DNA from: an uncultured Bacteriovorax sp.
Lineage (GTDB): Bacteria; Bdellovibrionota; Bacteriovoracia; Bacteriovoracales; Bacteriovoracaceae
Direction: 5' to 3'
Assembly: GCA_946482295.1 (NCBI GenBank)
Contig: CAMLRB010000164.1
Coordinates: 1 to 8,054 of the forward strand
DNA: 8,054 bases
The notes beneath the pieces were generated by a model. That model ran no database searches. It was not told the origin of the DNA and was given only the letters and a program-made list of their open reading frames with translations. This document shows, piece by piece, positions 5,083 to 8,054 of the stretch (positions within the stretch are counted from its first letter, which is position 1; every line of letters begins with the position of its first letter). A program made the translations under genes and the position numbers.

Positions 5083-5109
5083 GGACTGTCTAAACTTTGG
5101 ACAGTTTTT
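5083..5109. terminator. Hairpin after the DUF5602 gene; U-tract only on the plus strand
   Basis: ACTGTCTAAA (5085-5094) pairs with TTTGGACAGT (5096-5105) apart from one G-T wobble; in practice the loop is about 5 bases. It begins 7-10 bases past the stop of the minus-strand DUF5602 gene, the right place for its terminator. The T-run TTTTT (5105-5109) follows the stem only when read on the plus strand, so on the minus strand it is a stem without a good U-tail. Confidence 0.5.
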
Positions 5110-5116
5110 GCCCAGC

Positions 5117-5845
5117 TTAGGGGCCCTCATCTTGAAAGTCTTTTAAGACGATTTTGTGAAGATTCTCGGTTTTGTCGAAATACACTTTGTAACCAGCAGG
5201 GTAGTGTCCATTCTCTTGTGGGAATTTAGCTGGAAGTCTTATCTCTTTTTCACTTGTTTGCTTAGAACACAAATAATCCAATGTAACCATTGGCTCTAAA
5301 AAGATAGGTGCTCCTTTATAGTATCCGTATAAAAATGTGCGAGAGAATAATCCGCCATTAAATTCGGGGGCGAGTAAATCTACCCAGTGCCATCCCATGT
5401 GGGGTACCCCTTGAGGTGTAGCACCGTAATGATCGGGAATATAGTCTGCCATAGGAGGCATATGGCAATTGGCCGCATCTTCATTCATGCAGCTAATAGA
5501 TTTTCTCTCTTCCTGTCTGATGAAATAAAAGTGCATGTCAAAATGCGGAAGATTGTAAACGCCATCAGGCTCATGACCGTGCGGATTCCAATCGAGAGTA
5601 ATATGTTTATATGGTTCGACTTTGTACTCAGTTGGCATGGGAAGAGTAAACTCTTGCATGGTGTGCGGTAAGTTTTTTAGAGCTTCTGGTGTGATGGCTA
5701 TGCCCAGTTCTCGTGGTTGCTTTTTATAAGTTTTGATGAATGCAGCAGCGTGGCCAAGTCCTACGGGAACTTTTTCCCCCCAATAAGTTTCAGCATTGAC
5801 GTTACTCATGAGTAAAGTCAAAAACATAATGCAAATTTTTTTCAT
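5117..5845 (-). CDS. Secreted His-rich protein of the DUF5602/TTHB210-like family
   Basis: A 242-residue exported protein. Residues 1-18 are a Sec signal peptide (MKKICIMFLTLLMSNVNA, cleaved after VNA). The body carries motifs recalled from DUF5602 (TTHB210-like) proteins: LDWNPHGHEPDG (84-95), NLPHFDMHFYFI (98-109), GVPHMGWHWVD (146-156), FNGGLFSRTFLYG (162-174) and PIFLEPMVTLDYL (180-192). The clustered H89, H91, H101, H105, H149 and H153, with E92, D103 and E184 nearby, suggest a metal site, though no activity is established to my knowledge. C119 and C127 could form a disulfide. GGGAGG (5850-5855 on the minus strand) lies 4 bases before the ATG. It is 57 bases downstream of the 495-residue exported protein on the same strand, so the two are probably co-transcribed and meet in the envelope. 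Family assignment is from memory of the motifs and fairly confident; function is unknown. Confidence 0.7.
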   Translation of the reverse strand: MKKICIMFLTLLMSNVNAETYWGEKVPVGLGHAAAFIKTYKKQPRELGIAITPEALKNLPHTMQEFTLPMPTEYKVEPYKHITLDWNPHGHEPDGVYNLPHFDMHFYFIRQEERKSISCMNEDAANCHMPPMADYIPDHYGATPQGVPHMGWHWVDLLAPEFNGGLFSRTFLYGYYKGAPIFLEPMVTLDYLCSKQTSEKEIRLPAKFPQENGHYPAGYKVYFDKTENLHKIVLKDFQDEGP

Positions 5846-5902
5846 TTGTCCTCCCAGCGTTAAGAAATCTCTCGCTGAAAGTGCAAACCGTGGGCCAGGA
5901 AT

Positions 5903-7390
5903 TTAGAATTTACTTTTGAATTGAAACATTGTGTTTACCTGGCGACCATCTTCGACACGTGCACCAATCGACAATGTGCTCGATTTACCAATGGCAACTT
6001 CATGCTGGATATTAATAAATTTTTTCGTATTGGTTCCACTTCCAAATTCGGTTTTCAAATCACCAAAGTTTCCGAGGCTCGTATTTTTTCCGATCGTATA
6101 AGATTTAACCCCTAGATTATCGTGGGAGTAGGTTATGTTGATGCTGTCTTTTTCACCGAGTTTTAGATTATTGTTCAGTGAAATTTTTGAGTAATTGTCA
6201 TTTGTTCTTTGATAGACTTCGACTTCAATGTATTTATGATTGTGATCGGTCAGACCCATATTAATAGTTTTCGCCGATTCCATTAAACCTGTTTCTCTGA
6301 TCACACCCAATTCTGTTTTAAGCGAACCGCTTAAATTAAGTTTGCTTTCTTTATCAACATTGATGGTGAGAGGTATGATAGTTATGAACTCATGCTTTCC
6401 TTCAGTCTTATTTTTAGCATTTACTTGTAACCAAGCTTCACCTTCTTTATTACTTACAGAAACTTCAGTTGATTGCTCATTAAAAGTCATGAGCGTTTTA
6501 GTTCCTAAAACAAGATCGGGAGCTATTTCTGTTTTCGTTTGAGCTTTCACGACTTCAAGATCAGTTGGAATAACGGTATCCCTGGTGTGAAGTTTCACTC
6601 CAATATCTATGTAATTGTCTGGTTTAGAAGGTTCTTCCGTAGGTTTTTTTATTTTAGTGAGAAGTGACTTCAAATTATTTGATGAAAGCTCCGATTCACG
6701 TTCAGCGCTGGAAGGCGTGTACTCATATTCACGTATGAAAGCTTTTCCTTCTGGAAATAAATGGACTTCGAAAACCCTGTTTTTGTCAGCACCTACTCCG
6801 CGATAAAGATAAACAACTTCTTTACCACCTTCAGGAATGTATTGAACTTCATTTACATTGGGTAAATCGAACAGCTCTTCTGCCATAATATTGAATGAAC
6901 CAGGAAACTTTGAATCTTGAATGCGAGTGATATTTCCATATTTGTTACATGAGATTCCTCCAATTGGATTCTCATATTTCACAACGTAATAAAGAAAGTT
7001 CAGGTGATTAAGTTCCAAAGTTAACTTATTAGCATCGGGAACGTTTTTGCCTTTATCCAACTTCGCCAATATTTCATTAACATCCGCACTTAAGTTCATG
7101 TAAGACTGACAAGTTGGGCACGACTTCATATCAAGCTCTGCCTGTCTCATAAGATCTGTTTTACTGGGGATTTTCGGGTCGTTTTTTTCGTCGATATAAG
7201 CATCAATGGCCTGGTTAATTTTGGCAATTTCTTCTTTGGAAGAAACAGTAGGTGAATTGTCTTTCACTTTATCAATCAGCGTTTTATAAGATTTGTTTTT
7301 TTCAAGTAACTTTTCAAATTCGCTTGCACTGGCCGAATATGGTGAACCAATGAAGAATAAATAGATGATTAAAAAGAAAGCACGTATCAT
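5903..7390 (-). CDS. Exported protein with CxxC motif and beta-rich, barrel-like C-terminus, family unknown
   Basis: A 495-residue protein not recognised as any named family. Residues 1 to about 22 are a Sec signal peptide (MIRAFFLIIYLFFIG core, cleavage near SASA). Residues about 24-135 are helical and charged and contain C91-P-T-C94; a third Cys (C148) follows in GGISCNKYG. Residues about 140-225 look like a compact alpha/beta segment (EVVYLYRGVG, RVFEVHLFPEGKAFI). A Pro/Glu/Lys linker lies at about 248-258. From about 260 to the end the sequence is dominated by alternating polar/hydrophobic strands with Asn/Asp/Gly turns, ending VNTMFQFKSKF. A terminal Phe with aromatics at alternate positions is the usual outer-membrane beta-barrel signal, so insertion by the BAM machinery is inferred. 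The start is chosen for the signal peptide; the Shine-Dalgarno is weak (AAGTAAG). It probably heads an operon with the DUF5602 gene. Confidence 0.8.
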   Translation of the reverse strand: MIRAFFLIIYLFFIGSPYSASASEFEKLLEKNKSYKTLIDKVKDNSPTVSSKEEIAKINQAIDAYIDEKNDPKIPSKTDLMRQAELDMKSCPTCQSYMNLSADVNEILAKLDKGKNVPDANKLTLELNHLNFLYYVVKYENPIGGISCNKYGNITRIQDSKFPGSFNIMAEELFDLPNVNEVQYIPEGGKEVVYLYRGVGADKNRVFEVHLFPEGKAFIREYEYTPSSAERESELSSNNLKSLLTKIKKPTEEPSKPDNYIDIGVKLHTRDTVIPTDLEVVKAQTKTEIAPDLVLGTKTLMTFNEQSTEVSVSNKEGEAWLQVNAKNKTEGKHEFITIIPLTINVDKESKLNLSGSLKTELGVIRETGLMESAKTINMGLTDHNHKYIEVEVYQRTNDNYSKISLNNNLKLGEKDSINITYSHDNLGVKSYTIGKNTSLGNFGDLKTEFGSGTNTKKFINIQHEVAIGKSSTLSIGARVEDGRQVNTMFQFKSKF

Positions 7391-7461
7391 GCTTACTTTT
7401 TCGCCATATAAGGAAGAGATCTTTAATGGAATGTACTGGAGTTCTTTAGTGGGGTACTTAT

Positions 7462-7485
7462 AAAAAAGGCCCGGTTGCCCGGGCC
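7462..7485 (-). terminator. Strong rho-independent terminator of the lysine-rich microprotein gene
   Basis: GGCCCGG (7468-7474), loop TTGC, CCGGGCC (7479-7485) form a 7-bp all-GC stem. On the minus strand it is followed by six T (7467-7462). It starts 10 bases after the microprotein's stop and insulates it from the exported-protein gene downstream. Confidence 0.85.
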
Positions 7486-7495
7486 GTTGTCATTT

Positions 7496-7603
7496 TTATT
7501 CTTCTGCTTCGTCAGTTTTACGATTTTTTAGTTTTTCCTTTTTACGATCCTGCCTTTCTTTGATTGTTAGTTTGTGTTTTTGTTTGTCTTTACCTTTTGC
7601 CAT
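7496..7603 (-). CDS. 35-residue lysine-rich basic microprotein
   Basis: A complete small gene reading MAKGKDKQKH at the N-terminus and KTDEAEE at the C-terminus. It has 11 Lys, 3 Arg and 1 His against 8 acidic residues, with no Cys, aromatic or hydrophobic core. Positive charge dominates residues 3-29 and the last five residues are acidic. The composition suits a disordered or nucleic-acid-bound helix, for instance a ribosome- or RNA-associated peptide, but no family was recognised. Evidence that it is real: AAAGGAG (7617-7611 on the minus strand) 7 bases before the ATG, a clean TAA stop, and a strong terminator 10 bases later. It lies 72 bases downstream of the Cys-containing partial gene on the same strand and could be co-transcribed with it or have its own promoter. 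Confidence 0.7.
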   Translation of the reverse strand: MAKGKDKQKHKLTIKERQDRKKEKLKNRKTDEAEE

Positions 7604-7610
7604 TGTCCTT

Positions 7611-7617
7611 CTCCTTT
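7611..7617 (-). promoter_or_regulatory. Shine-Dalgarno AAAGGAG of the microprotein gene
   Basis: The minus strand reads AAAGGAG, then AAGGACA, then ATG, a spacing of 7 bases. This near-ideal site is the main evidence that the short reading frame is translated. No convincing promoter was found in the A/T-tract-rich 58 bases further upstream. Confidence 0.75.
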
Positions 7618-7675
7618 ACAGGTTTAGTGGTTTAAGCACAAAAAAACGGTAGCAAAAAACTAAGAACAAATTCAA

Positions 7676-8054
7676 TCAAATTAAATCTTGGCAAGCGTTA
7701 GGGTCGTCGTTAATGAATTCTTGAATTTTCGTCAGCATCTGATTGCAAGATAGATTCACTTCAGCTTCATAACGGTTAATTGGCCCATAATGCGCGCGAA
7801 GAACGCGAAGTGTAGTCATTGCATATTCCGCAGCAAAACCTGGACACGATTTGAGAAAACTTTGAAATGTTGCTCCGGCCCCTGTACCCAAAATGGCCAT
7901 ATTCGTACTCGTACAAGTTACACCTTGTTTGTATTCATTCAAAAAACAACTTTGTGGATTGGCCTTATATTCCGCGTACAGTTTCGAAAGCTCACTGTTT
8001 ACACCAATTGAATCATAACTAGACTGGAAGAGGCCTGCTTCCGCCTCGGCCGAT
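7676..8054 (-). CDS. C-terminal part of a Cys-containing protein of unknown family (runs off the right edge)
   Basis: The reading frame ending at the TGA (7678-7676) is open through the right edge, giving at least 125 residues. A TTG at 7942 is only an internal Leu codon, because the frame continues upstream as CFLNEYKQG preceded by KLYAEYKANPQS. Five cysteines are visible (in PQSC, GVTC, KSC, LSC and NAC), fairly evenly spread. Together with an Ala/Tyr/Asn-rich, mostly helical composition, this suggests a secreted or periplasmic disulfide-containing protein. The N-terminus that would show a signal peptide is missing. No conserved family was recognised. It is upstream of the microprotein gene on the same strand, with 72 bases between and no hairpin terminator seen there. 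Confidence 0.7.
   Translation of the reverse strand, partial: SAEAEAGLFQSSYDSIGVNSELSKLYAEYKANPQSCFLNEYKQGVTCTSTNMAILGTGAGATFQSFLKSCPGFAAEYAMTTLRVLRAHYGPINRYEAEVNLSCNQMLTKIQEFINDDPNACQDLI

Noticed and set aside
5387..5671. 94-codon plus-strand frame antisense to the DUF5602 gene
   Set aside because: The opposite strand encodes clear conserved motifs; this frame has no domain or promoter.
5921..6806. Several plus-strand frames of 63-66 codons antisense to the 495-residue protein
   Set aside because: They are short frames without Shine-Dalgarno or recognisable content, lying opposite a long signal-peptide-bearing gene.
7397..7411. Four-codon MAKK-stop mini-frame just before the 495-residue protein
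   Set aside because: It has no ribosome-binding site; a frame this short is expected by chance.
7604..7675. A-tracts and a repeated GGTTTA between the microprotein and the right-edge gene
   Set aside because: No stem-loop, no promoter with acceptable spacing, and the repeat is too short to be meaningful.
1..8054. Mobile elements, CRISPR arrays, tRNA/rRNA genes or a phage-defence cluster
   Set aside because: No transposase or integrase motifs, regularly spaced repeats, cloverleaf-like sequences or known defence domains were seen on either strand.

Overview
The window reads as ordinary chromosomal sequence from an AT-rich Gram-negative bacterium. It encodes a lipoprotein with a lipobox, several Sec signal peptides, a candidate outer-membrane beta-barrel ending in Phe, and classic Shine-Dalgarno sites. 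Low GC, many small secreted proteins of unknown family, and a disordered-plus-BON protein would fit a Bdellovibrionota/Bacteriovoracales-type organism. That assignment is an inference from general resemblance, not a demonstrated placement. No mobile element, CRISPR array, tRNA or rRNA was seen.

Left part, plus strand (1-2040). The 3' end of a sensor histidine kinase gene overlaps by 4 bases an OmpR/PhoB-type response regulator gene. It is followed by a lipoprotein with a DsbA-like thioredoxin domain and a strong terminator. Between regulator and lipoprotein lie three TTGAC half-sites exactly 11 bp apart, just upstream of an extended -10. This is the geometry expected for an OmpR/PhoB-family regulator, so the two-component system may control the lipoprotein.

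Middle part (2041-4605). A small two-helix membrane protein (+) converges with a periplasmic Cys-type glutathione-peroxidase homologue (-); their stop codons share one palindromic CTATAG. Divergent from the peroxidase is a single-domain VOC/HPPD-like protein (+). Next comes a long, highly charged, probably disordered protein with a C-terminal BON domain, preceded by a very good sigma-54 promoter match. Its stop codon lies inside a hairpin that appears to terminate transcription from both sides.

Right part, minus strand (4606-8054). In transcription order from the right edge: the C-terminal part of a Cys-containing protein that runs off the window; a 35-residue lysine-rich microprotein with its own Shine-Dalgarno site and rho-independent terminator; a 495-residue exported protein with a CxxC motif and a beta-rich C-terminus; a secreted His-rich DUF5602/TTHB210-like protein, probably in one operon with the preceding gene; and a 121-residue membrane-anchored coiled-coil protein. 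The least understood items are the 495-residue protein with its DUF5602 neighbour, the microprotein, and the sigma-54-linked BON protein.
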